Part shown: positions 27,118 to 38,421 of the stretch, in pieces
Layout: every line of letters starts with the position of its first letter
Position numbering within the stretch: the stretch's first letter is position 1
The notes under the pieces: model-generated
What the model saw: only the letters and a program-made list of their open reading frames with translations
Told to the model about the DNA's origin: nothing
Database searches by the model: none
Origin: Dichomitus squalens LYAD-421 SS1
Lineage: Eukaryota; Basidiomycota; Agaricomycetes; Polyporales; Polyporaceae
Reading direction: 5' to 3'
Length of the DNA: 64,000 bases
Assembly (NCBI RefSeq): GCF_000275845.1
Contig: NW_006766892.1
Location: 772,736-836,735 of the forward strand
Made by a program: the position numbers and the translations under genes

Positions 27118-29605
27118 GGTGAGGACGTCAACTTCAGATGGGACGTTGGTACTGAGTGGCTCGTTCAACAATAGAGGGAGCAAGGGGCAACCTGGTGAGT
27201 ATAACGGCGAGCATATAGGGGGTTCTTATAGGATAGCTCCCGGGGCTTAGCAAATGGACCGTTGTGTACGCTAGCGCTGGGCCTTCTTGGACGTGCTTCG
27301 CAGCTTCTCGTTCTTGATGTGTTGACGACCTGCCCCCCGCGCCGAAGACGCTTGACGTCTCTTCACGTACCTTGACCCCAAAGCGACTTACCGCAAGCGG
27401 TCGGAGAAGCACCATAAATATACTGCAGTGGACTCCCGCTTACGAAGAGATATCTCCGCCATCTTTCTTGTACTCACGCGAAGCCGTAAGGCTGGTGCTA
27501 CCCCAGTCTGGGTCGATGTCTGGACTCCACTCGCCTTACGCACGCCGCGGGGCTCGTCAACTGACAGGCGTTTCAAAGTCGGCACCGCCACTGGTATGCT
27601 CGGCTAGCTCAAGTCCTCGTTCATCCTTTCGACATCCGCGCCAAACTGGAACGTTGGCTTTGGAGGTAGATTGGTTCGTCCCTTGGCGATACAGCCGGCG
27701 TCTTGTGTGTCAAGTCCCACGGACTCGGGCTTCTCTTCGTCGCAACAGCAACCTAGACGTGGAAGGCGAAGCTCATCATATTGTGATCAGAACGTATGCA
27801 ATCACACGAAGTCGCGGGATCCAACCGGTATATTGATTCGAGCGTCGAGAATCCAAGGCGTTGCGGAGCTGGCTCCCCGCGCGCGATGCAACCAACAACG
27901 AGTAAGCAAAGCCGACTTGCGAGAGCTTATTGGCACCTTCCTTCTGGTAGCAGGGATCCAGGCGATACGTGCTCACGTAAAGGAACACAGACGATCGCAA
28001 GTGCTCCGATGGTCGTCGGAGGGCCAAACATGGAGATACTCCTGGCGTTGTGTCCTCAATAGGGTAAAGTCCTAGAACGATCACCCTACTCCACCAGATC
28101 CCAATACACAAGAAGTCAGCTCAGTGCAAGTGCAAAGGTGGCTAAATGGATCATACACACACACGGCGTAGGCTAGCGACGAACGGCTTATTCAATTGAT
28201 CCCACCACGCACGCCGGAGTAGTTGAGAAGTTACGTTGAACAATCTTCTGGCGGGCGCGCGTTGAGGGGAGACGCCCCAATAATGGTCCTCTGATTCGCA
28301 GGGGCTGTCGTTATAGGGATTCATAAGAGGCACTGCGGAGATGGTCAGACAATCTAGACGGCTCGGGAAGGCAGACAAGACGCACGACTATGTTCAAGCT
28401 GGCGGCCGGAAGCACATGTCAGGACCTTCCCTGGGAAGTATGGTAGCGGACCCATCCTGGTTCCCTCCAACTGCCAGGCTTGAGAACAGACGGGATCACT
28501 TGGATGCATTCAGTATGACAGAGGAAGATGGGATAACTTCCGGAGCTCTACAGGGCATATGTCAATCTGCCAGACGTCCTCAGATATCTGGGACCTTAGG
28601 CACTGAGCGGGAGATAAGTTGAACGCGACCTTACGGCAGTGAGAAGAGTGTCACAGGCCGTACTGTTTCGTCCATATTCTGACCACAGTTGTCAGACAGA
28701 AAAGGTTTGCTGAGCTGAGAAATTTATGTAACGAACATAGCCTAGTTCAAGGAGGACAGATCTACTAGGACGGACGGAGACGTTCGAAGGTAGCCCGTGT
28801 GAGCACGCGCCTGTGAAGAGTCCCGAGGGAACGTGGCGCGTACACTTGCGCCACAAGCGTAGCGCTCTCGTCTATCTTCCACCATCGCTAAATCCTTGGG
28901 TGCTATGATATCCTACCCGTCCTGTTTGCGATTCGAGGCTAAGCCTCGTTTGCGTCGTTCAGTGACTATCGGCGTTCCATATACTGCTAGGGCGATTACC
29001 TGCGACCTGCAGCACTTCAAACTCAGAAACAGCGACGACTGGGACAGCTTGCTGAGGTAGGCCACCACTGGTTTCACATGCATCGCACACAGCCGCCGCC
29101 GGAAGATGTGCTTTGCGCGGATGCCAGGAGTACCTGTGTGAACGGAAGCAGACACGCTGCCCTGCCTGCCGACGGTCCGTCTACCGGCCCCTCATAGCAG
29201 CCATATCCTCCGCGGAGCACGCAAGCCCGTGGCCATCACGGTGTTTCGCCGATCATATGGACAGAGCAGGTGGGTTGTGTCGTTGTCGTCCCCAATTTGA
29301 ATGGCGAATCGCCTGCGGCAGCAGGTTGAGATCCTCCTCCCCGCTCCCGTGACGCAGGGTTTTTCCGTGCACGGCTCCCCCGTGTGCGCTACATGCGACC
29401 TCATCTAGGACTTCGCTCTCATCATAGCGCAGACGCATCATCATATGGCCTATGTCCGGGAACGCGTACCCTTATGTCGCGGGCTTCCGCCACAGACTCC
29501 TCAAGCTCGGGCAGCGTGCATCATGTACGAACGTTGTCTCGAGGATGCGTATAAATGCGCACCAGATGCTCAGACTGACGGCAAAAGGACGAACCCAAAG
29601 AAGCC
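27118..29605. other. 2.5 kb gene-poor intergenic region
   Basis: Between the divergent GMC and GH53 genes. Open frames are short, lack codon bias and family resemblance, and do not join through plausible introns into anything I recognise. It holds the promoters at both edges. Near 29550-29555 there is a TATAAA upstream of the GH53 gene. It may contain degraded repeats or noncoding transcripts, but nothing specific is visible. Confidence 0.5.
29550..29555 (+). promoter_or_regulatory. TATA box, GH53 gene
   Basis: TATAAA 56 bases upstream of the GH53 start codon, a distance that fits a core promoter of a regulated secreted-enzyme gene. Confidence 0.55.
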
Positions 29606-30939
29606 ATGATTCTCCTCCCTCTCCTGCTGCTCTCGTTCTCCTGGCTCGGGAGCGCCCTGACTTACCACGGCGCTGATATCTCCTCGTTGACTGTCGTGGA
29701 GGAGGCGGGAGTGCACTTTAGGGATAACGGCAAAACCTTGCCTTTTGAGATTATCCTGAAGAACCATGGCATGAACGCTGCGCGTGTTCGTATCTGGACC
29801 GCCGGACAGTACAACCTGCAATACGGCCTTGCTCTTGGGAAGCGTATCAAGGACGCTGGGATGACGCTCATCGTCGACCTGCACTTCAGCGATACATGTC
29901 TGTACTCTCACCTAAACGTCATACTTCATGAAATCTGATTTTATGCTATCGATAGGGGCCGACCCGGGTCACCAGTCCATTCCCTCCAGTTGGCCCACCG
30001 ACTTGAACGGTTTGAACACGCAGATCTATTCGTGAGTAGCCATACGAAGCTGCCCCATTCTATTATCGATCCAATGCCATCACAGCTACACACAGAATGT
30101 CACTAAGAGCTTTGCGAACCAAGGCACCCCCATTGATATCCTTCAGGTCCGTCTTTCCTTCGTGTATGCTTCCATGATTCACAGCCAACGCCGCTCTCGC
30201 GTCATTGCACATGCCTACCATAGGTCGGCAACGAGATCAACAACGGTCTACTCTGGCCAGTGGGCGAGGTTTCCTCAGCTGGGTACCACCCCCTCTCCGA
30301 GCTCCTCCACTCCGCCATCAACGGTGCCAAGTCCGTCGCCTCGCCCAAGATCCTCATCCACCTCGCCAACGGCTGGGACTGGTCAGGCCTCGACTCCTGG
30401 TTCTCAAACGTATACGTCCCCGGGGCGCTCTCCGCCGAGCAGGTCGACATCGTCGGCGTCTCGTTCTACCCGTTCTACGACGCCGGCGCGACCCTCTCCG
30501 CGCTCAAGTCGAGCCTGACGAACTTCACGAAGAACTTCGGGAAGCCCATAGTCGTCGCCGAGACGGACTGGCCCGTGAGCTGCTCGGGCGTATCCTTGAC
30601 GGAGCCGAGCATCTCCGTGTCGGCGAGCGGACAGCAGACCTGGACGAACGACATCAAGAACATCTTGGCTGGACTTCCCAATGGGAGGGGCCAAGGGATC
30701 TGTACGTGTTGCCCTTGTATTCTTAGTCTCCGCGATCGGAAGAATTGACATTCGGACAGTCTATTGGGAGCCTGGTTGGGTCGGAAGCGCGAACTTGGGA
30801 TCTGCCTGCGCGGTACGTCTTCCAAGAAGTTCACACCTGTGTCGACATGCACTCATGTGTCATAATGCAGGACAACCTCTTGGTTGACTCTTCGGGAAAC
30901 ACCCGCACTTCGATCAACATCTTCAGCCAAGACATGTGA
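29606..30939 (+). CDS. Arabinogalactan endo-beta-1,4-galactanase, GH53, secreted
   Basis: Cleaves beta-1,4-galactan side chains of pectin. The ATG at 29606 gives a signal peptide (MILLPLLLLSFSWLGSAL) and then LTYHGADISSLTVVEEAG. Exon joins rebuild conserved blocks: LIVDLHFSDT joins WADPGHQ across a 5' splice site within the Trp codon, QIYS joins YTQNVTKSFAN, and ILQ joins VGNEINNGLLWPVG, whose Glu is the acid/base. VDIVGVSFYPFYDAGATLSA then KPIVVAETDWPVSC carries the nucleophile Glu. The last two introns give GQGIFYWEPGWVGSANLGSA and DNLLVDSSGNTRTSINIFSQ, ending DM at TGA 30937-30939. Family length is normal (about 330 residues); no carbohydrate-binding module is present. Confidence 0.94.
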
Positions 30940-31318
30940 ATGAGGGCTGAGGGAACAAAAAACGCGTTTTGATTGCCAGCGTAGTCTTATACACAATGCC
31001 ATTGCTCGAGTCATGAGAATTAATCGACATGTCTTGCCGGTGAATTTGTTGTGATCGTTCCGGCCTCGCCCTGCGGCTCGGACACCGACGGCGCGAAGCA
31101 TGAGATTTCCGAGACCGTCCGACACAGTGATGCGCGGGCGCCAAGATGAGATCCCCGCACGGATCGGGACTCGGGAGGGGAATCGAAACACCTCCATCTG
31201 ACCCCTCGGACCGCTGGTCTTATACATACCCCTAGCATTTGGTCCCTACGCGTGTTGTGTCTGCCCTCTTCACTTAGCTGTCGCGGTCAACTACCATTTC
31301 TTGGTTATCATATACTCT
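30940..31318. other. Intergenic: GH53 3' flank, AFG1 5' flank
   Basis: 379 bases between two plus-strand genes. One ACGCGT at 31248-31253 is likely a chance match. No coding sequence recognised. Confidence 0.4.
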
Positions 31319-33255
31319 ATGCGGCCGGCGACGTTGAGACCACGCGTTTCTGCGTCAATACTCCGCAGAGCTCCGTCTAGCGCGCTCGGTCGTCATCGCA
31401 CCTCCTCGCGTCCAGTGCCTCGGGCAACTGTCCCGAGAACTCGACACTATTCCGCCATCGCAACACAGAAGGAGGAGAGCCATTGTGGAGGCAGGGCATT
31501 AGCAGTCAGAGATGAGTCTTCGTATGCTTCAGGTGAGTAGCATTGAATTTCTACATGAAACGCTCTCATCTCCCCTCTAGCCCCCGCACAATCTCCGCTA
31601 GGGCAGTATCGTAGACTTGTAGATTCTGGTACATTAAGGCCCGATGATCATCAAACGCGGATTATCGAAAAGCTACAACGGCTACATGACGACCTTCTAC
31701 GCTACAAACCACCCCATATCTCGCATTCGCCGCCTTCGCCATCACTCGTGCGTTTAATCCATCTCCAGAGGGTCGCTTGCACTCACAACCGCTTGTCTTT
31801 CAGTTCTCTCGCTTCTTTGGGAAGCCATCGGAGGGACCCATAACACCACCAGAAGGTTTGCCGAAGGGTCTATATCTCTACGGGGATGTAGGCACTGGCA
31901 AGACCATGCTCATGGACCTCTTCTACAACACGCTACCCTCACACATCACCCGCAAGCGGCGCGTGCACTTCCATGCGTTCATGATTGACGTGCACAAACG
32001 TATACATGCCGCGAAGGCGAAGCTTGGACACGCAGGAGGAGACCCCATTGCGCCCGTCGCTCGCGACCTTGCCTCCGAGGCGTACGTGCTGTGCTTCGAC
32101 GAGTTCCAGGTGCGGCGAACTCACCTACTCCTGCAAAGCGGTCAGAGCTGAATGGTGCGTGCGCTAGGTCACTGACATTGCAGACGCAATGATCTTGCGA
32201 CAGCTCTTCGAGAGGTTATTGAACCATGGCGTTGTCTGTGTGATGACATCAAAGTGAGCATCTTCCCTCCACATATGGTACCCTAGTCTCATGTCTCTCA
32301 GTCGTCATCCCGATGACCTCTACAAGAATGGCATTCAGCGATCCAGCTTCGTACCATGCATCGAGCTTCTGAAGGAACGCTTCGAGGTCACGGACCTCGA
32401 TTCGGGAACTGGTACGTTGCATTCAGATGATGTCGCTCGCGGCTTGGCTGACGTGTTCGAAGACTACCGCCGTATACCTCGATCGCTATCGCACGTGTAC
32501 TATGATCCTCTCACCCCAGAGAATAGGGCAGAAGTCGAGAAAGTCTTCCGAGCTTTTACCTCTGATCCCTCTGACCCCGTTATCCCCAACCGCAAGTTGC
32601 ACACCTGGGGTCGCGAAATTGTCGTGCCTGAGAGCTCAAGCACTGTGGCGAAGTTCAGCTTCCCAGACCTCTGCGGCAAGCCCATGAGCGCAGCAGACTA
32701 TATTGAGATCACGAAGAACTTTGGCACGATTTTCGTCGTGGATGTGCCGAAGATGGGCTTGAGCCAGAAGGACATGGCACGCAGGTTCATCACGTTCATC
32801 GATGGTACGTCATCTTTCCGGTCTCTGCACGCGGCTTTGCATTGACCAAGCGTTCTTCTAGCCTGCTACGAGAGTAAGGTATGTGTTAGCTCGGAAAGTG
32901 CTACGAGGCTCAGAGTGACTGAATGGTACTGTGCTACACCGTTCCCAGACGAAGCTGTTCGTGTCTTCCGAGGTGCCAATATACCAAATATTCTCCGACG
33001 ATCCCAACAGTAAGGCAGGGGAGATCTCCGACCACATGCGAAGTGTCATGGATGATCTGGTACGTATCGTGGTTCCATCCAGTAGCATCAACGAGTACAC
33101 TGACGGCCTCGGCACGACAGGGTCTCCCGAGCGACTTGGTCGGCGCCAGTTCTATGTTCACCGGTGACGAAGAGTTGTTTGCGTTCGCACGGTGTTGCTC
33201 TCGGCTGGTTCAGATGGGCAGCAAAGAGTGGGCAGAGACAGCGGGTGCTCGCTAG
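31319..33255 (+). CDS. AFG1: AFG1/LACE1-type mitochondrial AAA+ ATPase
   Basis: Inner-membrane-associated ATPase that helps degrade or mature mitochondrially encoded respiratory subunits. The ATG at 31319 opens an Arg/Ser/Ala-rich presequence ([20 protein letters not shown]) with few acidic residues, a typical mitochondrial targeting signal. [20 protein letters not shown] marks the family N-terminus. Walker A is in [20 protein letters not shown] and Walker B in [10 protein letters not shown], joined by an intron to [40 protein letters not shown] follows after another intron. Then [38 protein letters not shown], and the C-terminal [17 protein letters not shown] and [20 protein letters not shown] end at TAG 33253-33255. 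Confidence 0.93.
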
Positions 33256-33559
33256 CCTGTGGGGCCTAGCTGTGGACCACACACGTTCATATACGTCACA
33301 TACGGGTGCACCATCTAGTTACATACACTCGTTTACTGCGTCGATGTATGCATGTCGTATTTTCCGGACAACACTCGCGCTGTATCTAATCATAATCTAG
33401 GTTTGTTCTGCCAGGTGCGACCGCGTTATCGGCGATGCGCGAAGGCGGCCACTGGGATGATATAAACCATTGCCAGTTGCACCCCACACATCGACCGTTA
33501 TCGTGATTACACCACGACCCTCATCCTTACCACCATCACCCTGTCCCACAATTGCTATC
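33256..33559. promoter_or_regulatory. Nicotinamidase upstream region with TATA box
   Basis: 304 bases between AFG1 and the nicotinamidase gene. A TATAAA at 33461-33466 sits 94 bases before the stretch's end and 99 bases upstream of the start codon, a plausible core promoter. Nothing else recognised. Confidence 0.45.
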
Positions 33560-34364
33560 ATGTCTCACAGCGCTGACACAACGGATGGGAGGGCTTCCCC
33601 TTTCCGGCCGGCGCTTCTGGTCGTCGACATACAGGAGGACTTCTGCCCGCCCGTACGTATGTGCAGTCCACACGTCTCCCCATCGGTGCCCCCAAAGCCG
33701 CTCTGACACACGTCCACCTCCCGCGCAGGAGGGCGCGTTGGCGGTCGAGGGCGGACGCGACATCGTCCCGCTCATCAACGACCTCCTCCAGCTGCCCTTC
33801 GTGCTCAAGGTCGCGACCAAGGACCACCACCCGCCCGACCACGTCTCCTTCGCGTCGAACCACCCGGGCGCGCAGCCCTTCGTGTCCACGACGACGATCG
33901 TGAACCCCGCGAACCCGCGCGAGACGTACGAGACGCGGCTCTGGCCGGCGCACTGCGTCGTCGGGACGCCCGGCAACGCGCTCGTGCCCGAGCTCGACGC
34001 CGCGCGCGTCGGCCACGTCGTGCTCAAGGGCCGCGAGCCGCGCGTGGAGATGTACTCCGCGTTCCGCTCGCCGCTGCGCGACCCGCCGCTCGCGAGCGCG
34101 GTGAGCGACCTCGCGGAGCAGCTCGCGGCGGCGCGCGCGACGGACGTGTTCGTCGTCGGGCTCGCGGGGGACTACTGCGTGAAGAACACCGCGCTCGACA
34201 GCGCGCGCCTCGGGTGGAGGACGTACGTCGTCGAGGAGGGCACGCGCTGCGTCGGCGGGGACCGGGCGTGGGCGGAGACGGTGGCGGAGATGCGGGCGGA
34301 GGGCGTCGAGGTCGTGCACGCCGATGGCCCGGAGGTCGAGTCCGTCAAGGCGCTGTCGTCGTAG
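33560..34364 (+). CDS. PNC1: Nicotinamidase (PNC1-like isochorismatase fold)
   Basis: Deamidates nicotinamide to nicotinic acid in NAD+ salvage. The ATG at 33560 gives MSHSADTTDGRASPFRPALL, then VVDIQEDFCPP with the catalytic Asp. An intron at about 33652-33728 (GTACGT..CAG) joins EGALAVEGGRDIVPLIND. Metal-site residues lie in VATKDHHPPDHVSFASNHPG. RLWPAHCVVGTPGNALVPEL follows, then VLKGREPRVEMYSAF with the catalytic Lys, and the nucleophile Cys in VGLAGDYCVKNTALDSARLG. It ends VESVKALSS at 34364. The second exon is extremely rich in C/G at third positions, unlike the AFG1 gene beside it, which keeps the antisense strand open over 250 codons. Confidence 0.93.
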
Positions 34365-35102
34365 CGTCGGGCAGAGAGGGTCTGCATGGGCTTCGTGTGG
34401 GCTTTTTGGGCAAGTCCGGTCACTGATGACCTTACGGTCAGGTTAGCCCGCTAACCTCACTTTCACACTGCAGATACACACAAGGATTGGCACAAGTTAG
34501 CGGTTGTCGGCAGTCTACCGCCATGTAGCGTCGTGCCATATACATATATACGCACTCTGGCGTTCACAGGATGCGACAGTGGGGATATACTGTGCATCAT
34601 GCCAGAAGCGAATCTGCGCGAACAAGACTCGGAAATGAACAAGAACAGATCGGGAGGCGCAAGCCGACTCAGACCTCCATGAGCGCGAATGCATCCTATT
34701 CGGCGATTGGAGCAGATACAAAGAAGTGAACCATACGCTAGTCGAGTAGATAGCAATGCATAGAAGATCCGGCATCCACAGTAGTCGCAAGAACGATAGT
34801 CAAGAGTCCGAGACGTCTGTATCGATGAATAAGGGTAGCATAAAGATTTCCCCGCACGTCTGCATAGGTTCTCGCCCTCCCGCCGCACTCCTGTCGTATT
34901 TCTTTCGAGCCCACGGGAATCACACGAGCCAAGTACAAGAGGACCGACGCCAGTAGGGAAAAACGTCGCGAACTGGAAGGCGCTCCATGGAGAGGAGACG
35001 CGCGAAGCGTCGAGTCAATCGTCGTCCATCGAGAGAGGGGGCCACAAACCTACTCCCGCCTCGCGCTACCTTCTCACCACACAGATGCACCCCGCAGCGC
35101 AG
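34365..35102. other. Intergenic: convergent 3' ends, nicotinamidase / FAD oxidoreductase
   Basis: 738 bases with no convincing coding sequence. Both neighbouring genes end into it, so it should hold their 3' UTRs. It is AT-richer than the GC-rich genes on either side. Confidence 0.4.
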
Positions 35103-36857
35103 TCACGGCGTCGCAGCGTGGGCGCCGGAGTCGGGCACCCCAGTCCTGCAAGACGAGAGCGCAATCAAGGACCATCCAAGACGGGAGGGACGCACAGGCA
35201 GGGAGCGCGGGTGTGTAGGAAACTACGTACGCGACGGGGAGACGGTGCGCGCCCTTGCCTTGCGTCTGACGTCTGACACGGTCACCGGATCGAGTACTTA
35301 CCACCGCGACAGCTGCTCGACGTCCGCGCTCGTCTCGCGGCCCAGCACCATCTCCGCGACGACCCGCCCCGTGCCCAGGCTCAGCGCGATCCCCCACGGC
35401 CCGTGGCCCGTCGCGACGAACACCCCGCCCCTCCCGTCCTTAGACCGCCCGTGTCCGTGCGGCTTCAGCCCGTCCCCGAGGTCCGCCTCGTGCATGCGCG
35501 CGATGATCGGGCGCCCCGTCGCGCTCACGGGCCGGAAGCACAGCGCGTGCCCCTGCACCTCGACGTCGTCCCCGCACAGCGCGCGCCCGACGGCGAGCAG
35601 TCGGGCCACCTCCGCGGGGTCGGCGTGCGCGTCGGTCGGCAGCGCCGGGAGCGCGGTGTGCGGCGGGTTGAGGCCGCCCAGCCAGACGTCCCCGTTCGCG
35701 CGGGAGAAGATCTCGGGCGCGAACCCCGCCGCGTCGGTGAACACTGCGTGGCAGGGGCCGGGAGCGCGCTCTGCGCCGTCGGGCACGGCGGGGGGCGGCC
35801 AGTGCTTAGTCCTGAGCGTCGCCGAGTACCCCGCCAGGTGCGCGATGCGCGGCATGCGGCTCGCGTTCGGGAAGAGCGTCGCGTACACGCGCGGCGTCCA
35901 GCATCCGGCGGCGATGACGATGTTCTCGCACGGGATGTCGACGGTCCCCGCGCGCGCGGCCGACTGCGGGGGCACGGTGTACTCAATGCGGAGCCACCTC
36001 GCGCCGCCTGGGTCGCTCTCGTCCTCGACGAGCGTGGTCGCGCGCGCGGGGTGGTGGAGAGTGACGCCGGCGGCGAGACACTGCTCGAGCAGGAACTCGC
36101 ACAAGCGGCGTGGGACCCTGTATAAAGAAGGCTGATATAGGACGGGGCGCGGGCGACGAGGACGGGGCGAGGGGACTTACACCTGCGCGGTCGACGTCCT
36201 GTCGGATAACACCTCGAGCGCCCCCGGGTTCGCGAGCAGCCACTGAGGGAGATCGCGAGAGGTTGAGGCGGGCGCGCTCTCGGACGGTGCTTTCTCTACG
36301 GCATCCGGACCGTCGGTGGCAGCAGTTGCGCGACTCGCGCCACAGAGGAGCCAGTCTAGGCCTCCCTGTCCGAGACTGCTGTCAAGTCCGGAAGGGTCCC
36401 CGTGACGGTCTTCGGTGCCTGGTACTCCGTCCAGCAGAGACGGGGTGTCGCTCCCCTGGGTACGGTGCATTGGGCTTTCAGACGGGGTGGCACCAAGGTC
36501 GCTGCTCGCGGGCACAGACGCGGGCGCGGGGGTCGGCGCGTCTGCATGCGAGTCGTCGGAGTGATAGGTGTGGTCAAGAGAGTAGGAGACGGACTCGGAG
36601 TAGCCCCAGCGCGCGCGGCCGTTGTGCTCTTCTGCGAGGGCGCGGTGGAGGTCGAAGGAGAGCGCGCCGAGGGAGGCGACGGCGGGAGCAAACCAGTCCT
36701 TGGCGAGAAAGCCTGCGGCCTTTCCGGATGCGGAGGAGAACAGCTCCGGGGCAGGGTCGACGAGGTGGATTCTGTGATCGGGGGGCGCAATGCGGGCGAG
36801 AAAGTGGGCTGATGAGAGGCCGATGATGCCAGCACCGAGAATCACTGTCGTCGGCAT
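35103..36857 (-). CDS. FAD-dependent oxidoreductase, DAO family
   Basis: D-amino-acid/glycine oxidase-type flavoenzyme. The ATG at 36855-36857 starts MPTTVILGAGIIGLSSAHFL, a Rossmann GxGxxG; an in-frame ATG at 36932 would add 25 residues. After KAAGFLAKDWFAPAVASLGA there is an unusual, low-complexity Asp/Ser/Pro-rich insert (about 36570-36270). A phase-2 intron (36180-36118) joins STAQ to VVPRRLCEFLLEQCLAAGVT. Later motifs are DIPCENIVIAAGCWTPRVYA, GDVWLGGLNPPHT and VFVATGHGPWGIALSLGTGR. The coding frame reads to a TAA at 35300-35298, but that stop overlaps a perfect GTAAGT donor; splicing to the CAG at about 35146 keeps frame and ends GVPDSGAHAATP at 35103. Three exons of 677, 816 and 43 nt total 512 codons. 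If unspliced, the gene ends at 35298. Confidence 0.8.
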
Positions 36858-37237
36858 TCTCGTGTATGGCAGGCAGCCTCGGGCAGGTTCAGGAAGGGGG
36901 TGCAACGCAGACAGCCCAGACTCACGGCCCATGGAACGTTAAGTATCATCATCATGTCCTCTCCCAAACATGCCGTCCTCCGTCCTCCTCCCATGCCGTC
37001 CTGTTTGGCCTTCGATCCTCATCGAACCGTATAGAACGAATGACTTCACCGTCCTGCCCACTAGCGCCAATCTATCCCCATCGGGCGCTATCCGTTTGAA
37101 TCCAAAGTCATGCCCGCTCTTCCTCGTGTCCCAAGCGAATCCTCACAGCTTCTGATCGCGCTCGTATGATACAAAATACACTGCGTTTGCACATTCAAAA
37201 GTCCTTCCACCCCCGAGCTCAGCTGGCACCGAGTAGC
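36858..37237. other. Intergenic: FAD oxidoreductase 5' flank, RTC3-like 3' flank
   Basis: 380 bases between two minus-strand genes. No coding sequence recognised; promoter and 3' UTR expected. Confidence 0.4.
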
Positions 37238-37846
37238 TCAGATGCCGGTATTCGACTGCCGGCCCTTGGTATCGACCGCGAACGAGCCCTTGCTCAAATT
37301 CGCCACCCCGTCTCCGGTCCTGATCCCCTTCCCAGACTCCTGCTTGCCCTTGTTCAAGATCTCGGTGACGACGTCGACGTCTTTCGACGTGCCAAAGTCG
37401 TTCTCGAGCTGCTGCTTCGAAGGGCGCCCGAGGATGCCCTGCGCTCCCTGGTTCGACCAGAAGACGTCAAACGCTAATCGGGGCGGATCCAGCTCAGCAG
37501 CGAGTAGGCTTGGGGCAAGCGGGGCCACTCACAGTCGACGACCTCGGCTAATGGGATGGTCCTGGATCGATTACAGTCAGTCAGGCGTGCACCTGAGTAG
37601 CGGCACATCGGCGTATTTACGTGTCTGCGAGTGATCGCGTGAGTGACGGCGTAGATGGGGCTGCAAGACTGTGAAGACATACCTCCCTCCTTCCATCGCT
37701 GGTACTGCGCGCAAAGAACGACATCTCTAAGCTGTCCACCAAACAGATGACGGGAGGCATACCTCTTGGGGGTTCACGATGACGATGTACTCTTCGTGGG
37801 CCTCCACGGAGGGCTTGTACACGATCTTGGTTAATTCGCGGCCCAT
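37238..37846 (-). CDS. RTC3: RTC3-like SBDS N-domain protein
   Basis: Small protein of the SBDS N-terminal-domain family (yeast Rtc3, implicated in RNA metabolism). Five exons: 37846-37763 (MGRELTKIVYKPSVEAHEEY then IVIVNPQE), 37704-37683 (YQRWKEG), a 4-nt microexon 37624-37621 (ACAC), 37561-37533 (TIPLAEVVD) and 37473-37238. Only with the microexon does the frame hold, giving KEGDTTIPLAEVVDSFDVFW. Lengths total 375 nt, that is 124 residues. Introns around the microexon are 58 and 59 bases with GT..AG ends. The last exon reads SNQGAQGILGRPSKQQLEND then FGTSKDVDVVTEILNKGKQ, the family core. The Gly/Ser/Asn tail ends KGRQSNTGI. Family assignment is firm; biological role is inferred from yeast. 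Confidence 0.87.
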
Positions 37847-38421
37847 GTTGCTTGCAGTGGTGATGTGTGTGGGAAAAAAGCGACGAGGTGAGAGGGAATT
37901 GGTAGCGAGCAAATACGACTTGAGCGTGAGTGTATGCAGCGCAGAGCACGGGGTATATGAGGCGCGTTCTTGCCATGACGTCATCTCTCTGGGCTGCTCG
38001 CGTGACATCATCCAGGCCATCGATGCCTTGTTCTACGGTCGTCTATCGTACTACGTAGCCTAGGGATACCCGGTCCCGCCTACGCTGCTCTATGACTCCT
38101 AGGGTTGCCCGCGGCTCCGCATACGTTATTCTCTAACACCAGGGGCATTGAACTATAGGACGACGTGTCCCATCGTAGAGGCATCGTGACCTGAGCCACG
38201 TTGAGGCAACCATGTCTCTCCTCGTCCCAACTTTATCTTCACGCCAGCCGCACCCTGCACAACGAATGTAATAAGCAATTAACACGGTTTTGTCAAACCT
38301 TCCAAAGGGGACTGCGATGGGACGCCCAACGAAGTGATCATCCTGCAGTGGCTCTGATTGCGATGGATTTGCGATGGGACACGATGTGCCACACCCTGGT
38401 GTGACTCCATCCATGACCCAG
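37847..38421. other. Intergenic: RTC3-like 5' flank, MLH3 3' flank
   Basis: 575 bases between minus-strand genes. Short open frames only, none convincing. Confidence 0.4.

Noticed and set aside
27372..28075. Two overlapping plus-strand open frames (154 and 134 codons) in the left gene-poor stretch
   Set aside because: Arg/Ser-rich random-looking translations without a family; not supported.
31248..31253. ACGCGT upstream of AFG1 as a cell-cycle box
   Set aside because: A single copy is expected by chance every few kb, and AFG1 is not known as an S-phase gene.
33558..34319. 253-codon minus-strand open frame opposite nicotinamidase
   Set aside because: No family resemblance; it stays open only because the real gene uses G/C third bases.
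34987..36135. 382-codon plus-strand open frame opposite the FAD oxidoreductase
   Set aside because: Composition is Arg/Pro/Ser-rich antisense shadow; the minus strand shows clear flavoenzyme motifs.
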